Shown here piece by piece: positions 8,301 through 16,937 of a stretch of 64,000 nucleotides of DNA (the stretch's first letter is position 1; each line of letters opens with the position of its first letter). The notes beneath the pieces are model-generated. The model was given only the letters and a program-made list of their open reading frames with translations. It was not told the DNA's origin and did no database searches. The position numbers and the translations under genes are program-made. The DNA comes from Rhynchopus euleeides (lineage: Eukaryota; Euglenozoa; Diplonemea; Diplonemida; Diplonemidae). The stretch is from contig OY723238.1 of assembly GCA_963210315.1 (NCBI GenBank), positions 2,604,001-2,668,000 on the forward strand, read 5' to 3'.

Positions 8301-10620
8301 TATGCGGAGCCTGCGGGTGAGCCGGATGGTGAAGGCGAGGAAGAGCCTGACGGAGGAGGAGATGAAGCTCCCAGCGCAGCTGTGGAGGGCACGCTGCCTG
8401 GCGTACGTGGAGGGGAAGATGGCGGAGGAGTTTGGCCGCATCCGGGAAGCTGCAAATCGCCTGATCTACCGAGAGGTTCCCAAGTCGCTGTTTTCAGCGG
8501 CGCCGGGTACGGTAGAAAGACAGAACCTGCTGAGCGTCGACTGGCTGCGGAAACGGCGCCCCCACTCCGTGACCTACCTCGGGGATATGCTCTCGGCGGT
8601 GGCGGACCTGGCGGTGAGGTGCCTGGAGGAGGAGGTGCGCGCCACGCTGACGAAGGATGTGCCGGGGAAGCTTAAAATAATCTTCCCCGGTCAGGAGCCT
8701 CTGAGGCCCTTCTCGGAGATGGGTCTGGTGGAGGTGCATCACTTGTGGGAGGAGGTGGTGAACGGGAAGTGGCAGATGGACCGGTGCGTGGCTGAGCTGA
8801 GGCAGCAGCTCAGTGAGGTTGAGCTCAGGTGCGGACGGCGGTCAGCGCAGGCGGATGCGGTCGCGACGCCGGTGTCTGCTGCACCCTCGGTGCCATGCTG
8901 CAAGGTGTGTGGGGAGACCTGCACGAAGAAGGGGACCCCCTTTGTGAGTTTGGCTTCGCATGCCGCTTCGGCGCACGGCCTCACCTGGGAGGAGTACTGT
9001 GCGCATCCGGGTTCCTGCGTGTCGACGGAGGGCAAGCGGAAGCGCAGCAGCAGCACCACCAGGAGCACGCCTGTGCCGGAGGATGACCCTGGCTCATTGG
9101 ATTCGGTGACGGAGCGTGATTCGGCGGCGGAGTATGACTTGGAGAGGGAGCTCGGTGGCAGCGATTTTCCTGGACATTGCGCAGATGACGACGGTGCGCC
9201 GCTCCCTCCAGGGCACCCCTCCCACTCCAGCACCGGCAGCCCGCGGAAGCGCCCGAGGGTGACCCCTGTGACATCGCCTGCCTCTCGCAAACCCGCATCT
9301 CCTCCGCATACCCCCTTCCGCATGGTTGCAGCCTGGTGGTCCTTCCCGCGGACGGCTGACGGTCAGGGAGCAAACACATGCTTCATGGCAGCCTGCCTGC
9401 AGCTGCTCCGCCCCTGCATCGACGTCATCAGGTCCGAACCGAAGTGCACCGCCTGCGAGACGACGATGTACCCCCTGCTCTCCTTCCTGAAGAACATGTG
9501 CCGTGGGAAGGGATCGGAACAGAACCTCGATGGCCTCCGACAGCTCTCCCGGGAGTCCGGGAGAGCTGTCTTCGAGGAGATGGAAAGGGATGTGGGCGAG
9601 GCCCACAGCCTCCTGAAGCGGAAGCAGCAGTGCCTTGCGCATTTCCTGGGAGAGTTGCTGCAGATCCTGTCCGCCGAGTGGTGGGAATGGAGACGGTGCG
9701 GCCCACAGAACCGGCGCCCCGTGTGCACCCTCCCCATCCACTTTACCGACGTGCAGGGTAAATGCGGGACGTGCGGCAACCCCACCAGCGCCAACCAGCA
9801 CCAGGGGTGGTACGTGAAGGGGAGCCCTGAGAGGTTCCAGACCCTGCAGGTGCTTGTGGATTCTGCGATGCGATGCGAGACGAGCACCGCATTCACATGT
9901 GCGGACAAGAGCTGCCTGGGGAGATGCAGCACCACGACGACCACGATGTTTGTCGGGGGAACGCTGCTGCTGTGGGTGACGCGGCTGACTGACAAGGGCG
10001 GTGGCCACACCTTCCTGTCGTCACAATGCGATGTGCCGCTGCAGCTCGAAATCGCCGACATCTTCGGGTCGGTCAGGAGGGCGACCTTCACCCTTGGTGC
10101 CTGCGCGGTGCACTCCGGGGGGGTGAGTGGCGGGCACTACACCTGCTACTCCTACAGTCCTGCGGCGAAGGCCATGTTTCTGCACGACGACGCGTACACG
10201 AAGCAGGTGGACATCGCGGAGTCCCTCGAAGTGATGCGGACACACGGCGTCATGTTCCGGTACGACCGGACACCGGACAGCTGCACCGAGGAGTTCCGCA
10301 TCTCGTGGGTGGGGCTGCTTGATTTGCTGCGGGCTGACGATGAGGAATCCCACCGCAACGTGCAGAGGCTGTTCCCCCCTGAACAGCGCCAGCAGCAGGA
10401 GGAGGAGGAGAGGCGGCAGCGGGAGCTAAAGAGGCAGAAGGAGGAGCAGGAGCGGCTACGCCGCCAGGGCAAGCATGGTGGTAAGGGTAGCAAGGGTGGC
10501 AAGGGCGGTAAGGGTGGCAAGGGTGGCAAGGGCGGCAAGGGCGGGAAGAAAGGTGGGAAGGGTGGCAAGAAGGGTGGTAAGGGTGGTAAGGGCGGGAAGA
10601 AGGGGCAGCAGTCGTCGTGA
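2311..10620 (+). CDS. giant transposase-like protein with C-terminal ubiquitin-specific protease domain
   Basis: Single open frame of 2769 residues; the frame is open from 2275 but the first ATG is at 2311. Domains in order: a C2HC zinc finger (C4, C7, H17, C21); an acidic, Ser/Pro-rich spacer; a basic helical region near 460-530; and a probable RNase H-fold transposase core with candidate acidic residues D620 (in AIGCDTSAR), D686 (in MVMVDHCATAN) and E968 (in DRVENQHG), plus a CCTHKLG motif after the second Asp. Then come an Asp/Glu tract (1150-1205), a Thr/Pro/Ala repeat (about 1437-1477), a Cys-containing domain I cannot assign (about 1485-1620), and a C2H2-like finger (about 2197-2238). 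The C-terminus is a USP (peptidase C19) fold: Cys box GANTCFMAACLQLL with C2357, paired CxxC motifs, and His box GGHYTCYSYS with H2609. A charged coiled coil and a Lys-Gly tail (about 2724-2765) end the protein. The USP assignment is firm, the transposase assignment moderate; I cannot name the family. It could be an autonomous transposon gene or a domesticated one. Confidence 0.8.
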   Translation: MDSCRFCRRPYENLLRHERKCGRRPAAQRLPVEVLVSRFLDGQSDGFCGWTFDFLVGAVEQHLEESEGLGPNMDQRILTCVGSSERWMLCKRAGGALRKGVAHYCLCRRGPAIVADCPPCCSSDHESDVDDCVPSAVPSLSLPPDVVMADAPLRDVAMDDPRAPASRGPPDSLSSEETVRQLTASSPGRFAPPAADGSDCSEEGEEDMCPTPQAQLTSSLTTSATAPPPAPTVAVTEDVHDGDVSMEGGPPDAAELRRMGDLLDAIAVDAGDDVSDAPTPATLAERSESMDDGPAVPAGEELSQQSVQLDCAPCDPAAPTTLSGAVEIFIRRVLSGDVSGCMRTHDQLREAICGVAGVPLEAGLRMISRGGVNSAAKEKLCGNHSLLGQGAVVVRSHRSESTGRVARFCFGECVSEGKCSTAMEVDDVSASSTPGPVTPSGASRPASTPSTRATPATAASSKDRRGRPAYEAAQWRRVTKRLDQAKRWAMAKVYVLERRNRILTEEVLSLRERVSPETYYATGLHHRGTTHAYPLKIRRLVHRLRWEGLGLKAVHRLIGDVFAILFGLPREKLPIPSARTIGRLDWVAGRVSVEAFFEYLKDKARDSQLGDKPTVAIGCDTSARIGGRMHDTHVAYGYVGGKEVSATVTTRIVPSTRAKLLSENLTETIRKIEEQDVGVEQMVMVDHCATANKMAKDANRGVLQCCTHKLGRSLQAAQSVACAWASHSTTGEGKSSATDLLLGIVATLDVENGIDSSGTTALNNVLAVHGTIPKGFAFKRVTGSKFSVHVENASRFLQWSKVLQDMRESFSTSLSRMLQRTQELDIQLYLLTSYLLWQVYVTAQSAVKRGSPTYDKGWEILQRLDDQLGSMLDEKTAEKEVFDILTDTVIGKTADDVPNDVLLGEAAARVAAKAIFLEHTADAMVAWHAAGSTLRTKLKEFMQKDAAAVEELGIEGLRRYPATSDRVENQHGNSSFLYKRLAMVHPERLASLAMAKANNWVVCQAPMEEYAVYMERAVLAVRQETRRSMREIAEEELREKYGTKMLRGLLKCDLLRLALLLGIPEADRNVKADDLRVVVGDRVLKLAEPCRGRNNRGDAADATSNLREKLWTSVKGILAALNDAGVKHVQAFVSSPAFPILLKLPGALPEKQEDDADDVTADGDDGDGREDDDDDNGEEEDVGDDDDDPDDSDDDDDDDGDRMDAAGDDKLCPAQKLLGWDKLSSLECPRVGPDATCDDESDSSDEDAPFPADHQVPKRVSALLWTDEVVKRLSCAAGSASLGDLSREDANVLIQKTLGRMKVETLRGIRNAVATSKSLGKREVMRDILLLAGAHKSSDLEGNFPSRDKVLRVALSKASLPRGQATSGSPKGFPQAIPIPAAVKEEHRASLWRLFCMSRDDAEDRERIGAEVLGTGPLQPRSATAAETGAPVVQTETATTPTPAPTATATPAPTATQAPTATATPTPTPPTPAPPVLFSAEDHVAGLGFPKFSFSDAGANWQSGCPSSAYIVLQKLLTELGVENPLQAVTWQDAQHEQARVEKGGGWAVCSNGRFSPEVVGTLLERATGGKWYLAEPGDAFVRSRFAVVQAFASRELVHDRDCWWLLATKQPPSAGIVRCLVGNHPKYEVWGPHGPTKPFKKLVAPLESVWTATACIRWCVRASTDSVTADTSHCGYSEHWEKAKAADEAEIDALRARDDRAKDPQKADRAKYRQVAEDFGWEVAELRLRDVFPPDLHLTSGVGRVKRELTCLRRFNHETGLAEDGEDCALTGESGWAVANWVVQHCWFFPTKVLAKMKALDPRRVPPGVALQLGERTEPEWPRITWEQMQLCQHQGPLRESNGFRGVRLSWKGDFCISAVILAVETEVRAFPPHTPPGSLKCTDQGQWHTVRVKLYPPGPGDRSDVARVPEGAWDSEVAAMLFAPPDDTASGRNRGLWRVALRVERESDRCVVKCTDHPEESHESLEAAVQHFLAQGEFELYAVRSAERAMASVPCMRSLRVSRMVKARKSLTEEEMKLPAQLWRARCLAYVEGKMAEEFGRIREAANRLIYREVPKSLFSAAPGTVERQNLLSVDWLRKRRPHSVTYLGDMLSAVADLAVRCLEEEVRATLTKDVPGKLKIIFPGQEPLRPFSEMGLVEVHHLWEEVVNGKWQMDRCVAELRQQLSEVELRCGRRSAQADAVATPVSAAPSVPCCKVCGETCTKKGTPFVSLASHAASAHGLTWEEYCAHPGSCVSTEGKRKRSSSTTRSTPVPEDDPGSLDSVTERDSAAEYDLERELGGSDFPGHCADDDGAPLPPGHPSHSSTGSPRKRPRVTPVTSPASRKPASPPHTPFRMVAAWWSFPRTADGQGANTCFMAACLQLLRPCIDVIRSEPKCTACETTMYPLLSFLKNMCRGKGSEQNLDGLRQLSRESGRAVFEEMERDVGEAHSLLKRKQQCLAHFLGELLQILSAEWWEWRRCGPQNRRPVCTLPIHFTDVQGKCGTCGNPTSANQHQGWYVKGSPERFQTLQVLVDSAMRCETSTAFTCADKSCLGRCSTTTTTMFVGGTLLLWVTRLTDKGGGHTFLSSQCDVPLQLEIADIFGSVRRATFTLGACAVHSGGVSGGHYTCYSYSPAAKAMFLHDDAYTKQVDIAESLEVMRTHGVMFRYDRTPDSCTEEFRISWVGLLDLLRADDEESHRNVQRLFPPEQRQQQEEEERRQRELKRQKEEQERLRRQGKHGGKGSKGGKGGKGGKGGKGGKGGKKGGKGGKKGGKGGKGGKKGQQSS

Positions 10621-12642
10621 AGCCGCACAAGAGGCACGAGGGGTTCTATGTGTATTCTGCCAGTCCCTACCCGAGACTGCAGGCATTTTCATGCTTGCTG
10701 ACCCCCATTCCAATGAGTGACTGCGAGTGTGTGTTTCGAACAGCTTCCAGTGTTGTTTATCTCCTCAGGGCCTGTCTTCTCGCAGCCAAGGGTGCTTTGC
10801 TCCTGTTGACCTGTGTTTCGTATTCATCCGATGCAGGAGACCTACTGATGCAGTATCTCATGTTGTGTGAGTCAATCTTGGCCTGCTTTTCCCTAATCGA
10901 TTCTGGCAGGATGCGAATGACCGAGCAAGATGATCGGTGATGTGAGTCACCTGCAGCCAGCGGCCCCTGCCCCCCAACCTGCCCCAATCCCCCACCCGAA
11001 GCCGTGATCATCTGAACTCCGCATTGCCAGCCACCCCACCCCAGTGGCCACACACACAGACCAATGTGACCCCCAGCATACAGAGAGCAGGTTCCATGGA
11101 GGTCCTTCTGACAGGGAAGCCGTGACAAGGCCCCATTCGGGCGTGAATTCCATGTGGTGGGCCCTCCTCGCATCCGCTCGTCATGTGGGTGTGATTCCGG
11201 AGTCGTGTGTTCGGTTGCATTCCTGTCGACCACCTCGGCGGCCCACATTTTCGGGTGAAAACCCCGATTTTGGCAGAGTCGGAGGTGTTCCGGGGGTGGT
11301 GGGGCCCCAAAACGGGAGAAAAATGCACCAATATTTTTGCCCAGAAAAAAGTTTGTGAGAAACGGCTGGAAAAATCACAGCTTGCCACCCTCTAGTCGTG
11401 AAGATGCAAATGCCACCTGGCAATCAGGACTGCTGGGAAGCACCAATGCGAAGCCGCGTGAGAAGGGCGTTGCAAGCTGCGGCCCCTTTTTTGCTTGTTT
11501 CGGCACAACAGCGGCGGAGGCACACTGGTGAAACTATTCGCATTATTGCACAAAACTGGAATTGGGGCTCGGGCGGCAGATTATCGCATTATCGCACGAT
11601 TATCGCATGCGTAATGGGACTTTACCGACCGCGTCCTCCCTTATTGCCGAGTGTACTACAGGCGAGTAAAGACACATCCCGTACTGGTCTGTATCGGCCG
11701 GTGCGTGGGGGTATCCAACATGGCTTCGACCTGCCGCCACACCACACTCCAGGATGACCCGATGGGTCATCGCCCCTGACAGAGGACGTTCAAGGTGCGG
11801 GTTCTCTTTGGTGTCGGTGGGCCACCCAGTCTGCCTCCCAGTCACCTCCTCCAGTCGCCAGTTCCTGAACCAGACCCACATTCTATGAGACTTGGCACCT
11901 CCGCCACTATAATGACCCCGCGACGAGCGGATTCCTCTTCTGTTTGATGCCGGCAGGTTGAGAACAGCGGAAGGAAGTTTTGAAGGGATCTTTCCCAGGA
12001 AAAAGTTAGCCGACACAATCGTGCGTCGTGAACCCTCTTGAGCCATCGCCTGGGAGGGTGTTTGTGTCACAGATCTGGCAGGGACGTCCCAAAAACAGGG
12101 TCCCAGAAGGGTCCAGGGTCCAGGGCCCATGGCCATATTTACCGTCTGGGGGCGGGGCCCCAGAACTCTCCAACACAGTTACACTGCTCCCGTCTTGCCT
12201 CAACAACACACCCGACCCACCTCCGACCGGACCCCTGACTTCTATCCTGTGACACACTCTTGAGGCAGTGCTGAGGATCCCTGCTGCGATCAACGGCTAC
12301 TTCATCCCCGATGCCGGTGTGCGCGTCGTGCTGGAGTGCCCCGACAACCTTGGAGGTGAAGAGGGGGAACCACCCCTCTTTCACGGAGACGTCGACGCCC
12401 CTCCCAATACACACTACAGAACTTCCGCATAATCGCATGCGATACTGTTGTAGTAAGTGGGTTGTTATATTGTAATATTCGGGACCACTCCCGGAAAGTG
12501 GAATTTCATTTATTTTATTACAAAAATAATTTAAATTACATTACAACGATTATTTTGTTAGAAATGGGGGGCCTCCTGCGGTCTGAATTTCTTTTATTTA
12601 TTTACAAAACTATCTATTTATTTACAAAAACTTTTTTTTCCC
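10621..12642. other. intergenic stretch, no convincing gene
   Basis: Downstream of the giant gene I see only short ORFs without recognisable motifs. The sequence includes a cluster of TTATCGCAT repeats around 11580-11610, another TCGCATGCGA at about 12434-12443, a protein-like 57-codon segment at 12262-12432 (listed separately), and an AT-rich block at about 12500-12640. No inverted termini matching the region upstream of 2311 were found that would delimit the giant gene as a transposon. Confidence 0.5.
12262..12432 (+). pseudogene. short protein-like open segment, possible exon remnant
   Basis: A 57-codon segment open from a TGA at 12250 to TAA at 12430 translates to a peptide with ordinary, non-repetitive composition (begins EAVLRIPAAINGYFIPDAG). 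It has no ATG, and a CAG lies just inside it at 12266-12268, so it might be a terminal exon. No family is recognised. It may be chance. Confidence 0.2.
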
Positions 12643-13012
12643 TTACCTGGGACCCCCCGTGTATAAGTCCCCCCCCCTTACCCCCGTGTTTAAGTCCCCC
12701 CCTGGGGGTCTGGCAGGGGGGGGACTTAAACACAGGGGGACCTAAACACGGGGGTGGGCTGGTCTGGAGGGTCATCAGGTGGCCCCTAGGCCCTCCAGGT
12801 GCTGTCAGAGTCGAAAAGTGGGGTGCCAAAAGTCCCTCCGGACCGGAATTACCCCCCTACGACAGCAGAGGAAGAGGTCTTCTTGGTCTCCACTGTGCCA
12901 CCCCCGTGTTTAAGCCCCCCCTGTGTTTAGGTCCGCCCCCCCCGTGTTTAAGTCCCCCCCGGCCGAAAATCGCCTCCAGGGGGGGGACTTAAACACGGGG
13001 GGTCCCAGGTAA
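12643..13012. mobile_element. hairpin element with TTACCT termini
   Basis: A 370-bp element begins TTACCTGGGACCCCCCGTGT and ends with the exact inverse. Internally it repeats CCCCCGTGTTTAAGTCCCC in both orientations, so it is built of several nested inverted repeats. A related element with the same TTACCT...CCCCCCGTGTATATGTC layout is at 63343-63544. No coding capacity. Confidence 0.8.
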
Positions 13013-13527
13013 CAGTTTTTTGTCAGTTTTTCTCACATCACCAAGGGGGGATGGGCCACACACACGCACGTTCACCCTCACACTGACCGGGGGAGCGAGC
13101 CAGCCGCGGCTTCGAGGACACACGCTGCCAGAATCGGCTGTTCTCTCTTATTAGAGAGTGCATATTATGCCTCCCGAGGCAGTGCCAGGGCAGTGTACCC
13201 CTGACGCACCTGACACCTCTCGAAGCCCCCGTCCGGGATACCCCTGGAGAGCCCTCCATCACCGTCGACCCCCTCCGGGGGCCTCCCAGGTGCTTGTTCA
13301 TTTGCAGGGAGGCCAGATCACTGGGTGTGACCCCCATAACTGGTGCCCAGACCTCCAAAAACCATTTTTGGATCGGTGTGGGGTGGTTTTGGGGGCCTCG
13401 GGGCACTTTTTGGAGTATTCTGTGCCCGACGACACGAAAAGGGGGGATTTTGGACCCCCTACACCACTACCTCCCCGGCCCCACACCACCCGCACCCGCC
13501 CAGGATTTTAATTTATTTTCTAACAGC

Positions 13528-13636
13528 GGGGGCCTTCGCTACCAGTCACTGCTCGTCACAGCTCGTCAGTCAGTGAGGGGAAGTGGGCTGTGGCTCACTT
13601 TTTCTCACTCAGTCACACTTGGTAGCGAAGGCCCCC
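13528..13636. mobile_element. MITE-like hairpin element, GGGGGCCTTCGCT family
   Basis: A 109-bp element with termini GGGGGCCTTCGCTACCA and its near-exact inverse TGGTAGCGAAGGCCCCC. The internal part (GTCAGTGAGGGGAAGTGGG ... TTTCTCACTCAGTCACA) is shared with the copies at 44693 and 57226. Confidence 0.85.
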
Positions 13637-14194
13637 AGCGTTATTAATTTTTGTTAGATTTGGTGACCCGCCGGACCGCCATGGGAATTAATTTATTTAG
13701 TGAAATTACAAACCCATTTACTACTACAGTAATATGCGGTTTTTATTCAGGCGACAATAATTATCGCATGCGAATCGTTTCACCAGGATGCCGAGATAGG
13801 GGGTGCAAGCAGCCCCGGGGTGCACGCAGGTGTCCTTTTGTTCTTTTTGCTCTTCGACCCCACCCAATTGCCGGGTGAAGCTTGTTCCCCGGTCGGGGTG
13901 ACCTGTGCAGGCACTGACAAGCGACGCAGGAAGCCACGTCTTCAGGCACCTAGGGGACGGGGGAACTGCACCCACTTTACTGCGCCGCCTCGACACCACC
14001 TACCACCCACAATGTTGCACCAACGAACCATCGTGGTCAGCCAGTCGTTCACCCGCCGTTCACCTCATCCCACAGCATCCCACAGTGTCACACAACTTTC
14101 TCGAAGGGGCGCGACTTCGACGTGGTTTACTGGACGAAGTCGGAGGTGATCAAGAGTACCTGACACGACACCAACCGTCGAGTGGACGTTGAGG
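13637..14194. other. intergenic stretch upstream of the Ubl-WD40 gene
   Basis: No gene seen. It holds a TTATCGCATGCGAATCGTTTC motif at about 13757-13777 that recurs in part near 19797-19820. A pyrimidine-rich stretch with two CCCACAG sites at about 14070-14087 could act as a splice acceptor for the gene at 14211. Confidence 0.4.
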
Positions 14195-15580
14195 GGAAGA
14201 GAGGGGAAGGATGGACGTGTCAGTGCGTCATGTGGAGAGCGGGCGGAGCTGTGTCGTCGGTGTTGCGGATGGCGGGACCGTGCTCAGCCTGAAGGCGGAT
14301 GCGGTCAAGGAGATGTTCGCGGGTTCCATCAACGCAGACCGGGAGGCTGCAGGGCTGGCGGCACGCATCGAAGGGTGTGACGAGGACCTGGACGATGCAG
14401 AGCGCGTTGCCAACACGGGTCTCGAGGTTGGGGATCCTGTCCAGCTCGTCCGCAGGTGGCCACACGTCAACGCTCCCGCTGTCTACAACTCTGGGCACGG
14501 CGGGAGGGTGGCCAACATAACACTGTCGAGGTGTGGCACTCTGTGTTCAGTGGGGTACAGGTCAGGACGCATCACTGTGTTTGACACCACGACTGCTGGT
14601 GTGGTGGCGGACCTCACACGTGGGGACGAGGGCATTTACTCCACAGCGTTCTCAGTCTGTGGGAGGTGGCTGGCAACGTGCTCAGAGGACAGCACCATCT
14701 GCGTGTGGCTGACAGCAACGTGGGAACAGGTGTGGTGTCTGGAGGAGCACGACACAGCGGTGTGGAGTGCAGAGTGGACACACTGTGGACGTCTCGTGTC
14801 GGGTGACGATTCTGGGAAGGTGTGTGTGTGGGACTTGGAAGGCACACCAAGTGCCACAGTGCTGGAGGGGCACAGCAACGGTGTTTATGGGATTGCAGTG
14901 TCAACTACGAGGATCTTCACCGGGTCAGACGACAAGACCATCCGTGTGTATGACATCAGCACCCTCACCGACACCGACACCCTGTCTGAGCACACGGAAG
15001 GTGTGCACCACATCGCCCTAACTCAGGACGAGCAGCACCTGGTGTCGTGCTCTCGAGACAAGTCACTGAAGGTGTGGTGCACAACCACCCTCACCTGCAT
15101 CCGTTCTGTCGCTCTCTCCGATACCCCGTACCAGCTTGCCGTGTCACAGCCAGGTGATGTTGTGGCAGTGTCCTTTGAAGATCACACCAAGTTGTTCAAT
15201 CTCAGCACCTTGGAGTGCTTGGGACAAGTGGAGTCAAGGGGTGGTGACGGTGTTGCACTCAGCCCGTGTGGGAGGTGGGTCTTCACATCAAGCAACTCTT
15301 CTGTGAATGTGTGTGCTGTGTGTGACGTTCCGGGTGAGGGCAGCACTTAGGCAACCTCTTCTGCTTGTGTGCTTGCGGTGCACTGCCTTGCTCGTTCCCT
15401 CGCAGCACAGCACCTCCTGACCCTGCTGGTTGGAGGCAGCGTGCACTGCATCTGAGGTGCGACTGCTCAGGATGACACAGTGCTTCCAGACAGCCTCTGC
15501 CCCCTCCAACCACACCCCTTGCCGTACTGCATCATATTCCCCCCCCCTCCCCCCTCCCCCCACTTCTACATTCTACCATT
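14195..15580 (+). repeat. segmental duplication, copy 1 (partner at 46637-48010)
   Basis: The Ubl-WD40 gene, about 16 bp of 5' flank (GGGGAAGAGAGGGGAAGGAT) and roughly 200 bp of 3' flank are shared with 46637-48010 in the same orientation. The most divergent part is the first WD40 blade. Confidence 0.8.
14211..15350 (+). CDS. ubiquitin-like plus WD40 repeat protein, copy 1
   Basis: Intact 379-residue ORF starting at ATG 14211. Residues 1 to about 82 fit a ubiquitin-like fold: a beta-hairpin start, a VKEMFAG helix region, then a segment with the spacing of ubiquitin's second half (DLDDAERVANTGLEVGDPVQLV, quoted in part as LEVGDPVQLV). Residues about 85-375 form roughly seven WD40 blades, with hallmark ends such as TICVWLTATW, KVCVWDLEG, TIRVYDIST and SLKVWCTTT, and repeated cores such as CGRWLATCSEDST. 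It is therefore a single propeller, probably a protein-interaction scaffold. A second copy lies at 46654-47793 in the same orientation, and the duplication includes about 200 bp of 3' flank. WD40 is certain; the ubiquitin-like N-terminus is my inference. Confidence 0.85.
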   Translation: MDVSVRHVESGRSCVVGVADGGTVLSLKADAVKEMFAGSINADREAAGLAARIEGCDEDLDDAERVANTGLEVGDPVQLVRRWPHVNAPAVYNSGHGGRVANITLSRCGTLCSVGYRSGRITVFDTTTAGVVADLTRGDEGIYSTAFSVCGRWLATCSEDSTICVWLTATWEQVWCLEEHDTAVWSAEWTHCGRLVSGDDSGKVCVWDLEGTPSATVLEGHSNGVYGIAVSTTRIFTGSDDKTIRVYDISTLTDTDTLSEHTEGVHHIALTQDEQHLVSCSRDKSLKVWCTTTLTCIRSVALSDTPYQLAVSQPGDVVAVSFEDHTKLFNLSTLECLGQVESRGGDGVALSPCGRWVFTSSNSSVNVCAVCDVPGEGST

Positions 15581-15820
15581 TGTTCCCTTGCACATCCCAT
15601 CATTGCCCGCCTTTTTAAGATTCGCTTAGTGGGTTCACCTGCATCTTGAAGTCGCATCTCTTCCCACAAGAGGGATGTTCCTCCAACATGGGTTGTAAGC
15701 ATGCCAGGCCTGGTGCCAGCTGCAGTGGATGTCCAGTAATCTCCGACATTTTCCTGCTACGCGAGGACACCTGAAGTATCACAATTGCTCTGTATTGTTT
15801 ACCACAAGTCTTACAGTACC
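15351..15820. other. 3' flank of the Ubl-WD40 gene
   Basis: The first 200 bp belong to the duplicated segment. The rest holds a C-rich run (about 15540-15560). A minus-strand open frame (15615-15929) with YCKTCGKQYR and HPSCGKRCDF looks zinc-finger-like but overlaps the terminus of the adjacent transposon. I do not call a gene here. Confidence 0.4.
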
Positions 15821-16265
15821 ACATAGTGTCATAACGGCCGTCATGGAGGGAGTGGATTTTCTGAGAATTCACTACCTCAGTTCCCGCTACCGAAATGTAA
15901 AAACGGCCGTTTTCATTTTTTGCTGGCAAAATAACGGCCGTTTTTCCCCCGTCCTATTTTCCTTTGGAGATTCGCCTCCTGCTTACCGTACCGAGCTGAG
16001 GAAACACACTTGACAAGTCCCTGTTGCCTACACATGACATTGGGCACTGCGATTCTCTCTCGACTGCACAAAGAAAAATGGCTCTTTTCGGGTTCTTTAT
16101 TTCTTTATTTCCTTTTGGATGCGTCCACCAAAGAAAACGTGGCCACCCACTCGCAGAGGCTCCCGAAAGCTCCAGCATCAGCTAGCGGTTCATAGTGTAG
16201 ATCGGTGTCTCCAGAAGGGGATGTCCGGTCGCAGAAGAAAAACGACGAAGACAACCACACAGGCC

Positions 16266-16298
<33 letters not shown>

Positions 16299-16547
16299 AA
16301 AATGGCTTCCGCCCTGCCTGTCACTCGACAAGCAGACACCCGAGAGCAGAGGAGTGTAGCAGTCCCCGGTTCGCCCCGGATCCCAGAAATCCAGCGCACC
16401 CTCGGAGCGTGGCGCCCTTGTCGTAGAGCACCCAGGCCCTGCTCGTGACCTCCCCGAAGCAGGAAGCTGACACCGGAGTTCTGACACACCCATCACTTCC
16501 CGCGACGACTCGTGTGGCCGTACGCGCTCGGGCACAGACGGCGGACT
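15821..16547 (+). repeat. left long terminal inverted repeat
   Basis: Pairs with 18402-18899. Without the 224-bp retroposon insertion and its duplicated target the arm is about 500 bp. It includes AACGGCCGTTTT palindromes at about 15831, 15902 and 15934. Confidence 0.8.
16084..16293 (+). mobile_element. SINE-like retroposon with poly-A tail and 14-bp target duplication
   Basis: The insertion interrupts the left terminal repeat. AAAGAAAAATGGCT occurs at 16070-16083 and again at 16294-16307, whereas the right arm (18402-18899) has it once, giving the empty site. The inserted body begins CTTTTCGGGTTCTTTATTTC and ends CACAGGCCGC followed by about 29 A. Body plus tail is about 210 bp. No tRNA-like or known RNA could be recognised in the body. 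Confidence 0.85.
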
Positions 16548-16559
16548 GACTCCGTGCCA

Positions 16560-16742
16560 CCTCCAGCTCCCATGCCGGCCAGCCTCTAGTGCCCGGAGCG
16601 CGCTCTGTGAATCAGTGCAGATGTTTGCCTCCTGGCCACGCTGCAGCACTTCTTGCAGCCGGGGCAGGGCCTCCCGGAGCGCCACGAGTTCAGCTTGATA
16701 CGCCGACGCTTGGTATCCGGCCGCCGCCCCAACCGCCATCAA
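16560..16742 (-). pseudogene. LINE-type RNase H fragment, N-terminal half
   Basis: Minus-strand translation gives AYQAELVALREALPRLQEV and ICTDSQSALRAL, the helix with catalytic Glu and the strand with catalytic Asp of the RNase H domain that follows reverse transcriptase in many non-LTR retrotransposons. Reading continues into unrelated sequence at the long terminal repeat. A C-terminal half of a similar domain lies at 19093-19460 on the same strand, but in the wrong order for one interrupted copy. Confidence 0.65.
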
Positions 16743-16937
16743 TCCACTTTCTGTACTTCAGGCAGGTCATCCGAGGCGTCACACACAGGGGTGGGGGTGA
16801 GAGAGAGAGAGAGAGGGTTTTTAAAAAGTGAGTACGTTCCGCTGATTAACAAGCGTTGCGTTCTGCTGTAGTAGTGTGGATGCGTGCAATGCAAGCAAGC
16901 GAAAGATTCCAGAAGTGTGTCAGTAGTATTTTTCAGT

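Noticed and set aside
2311-10620. Assignment of the giant protein to the KDZ (Kyakuja-Dileera-Zisupton) superfamily
   Set aside because: Large size and an accessory protease suggested it, but the conserved motifs I associate with KDZ transposases are not visible in the core.
15615-15929. Minus-strand zinc-finger-like ORF
   Set aside because: It runs across the outer end of the long-TIR element, and the Cys/His spacing is irregular; probably chance.
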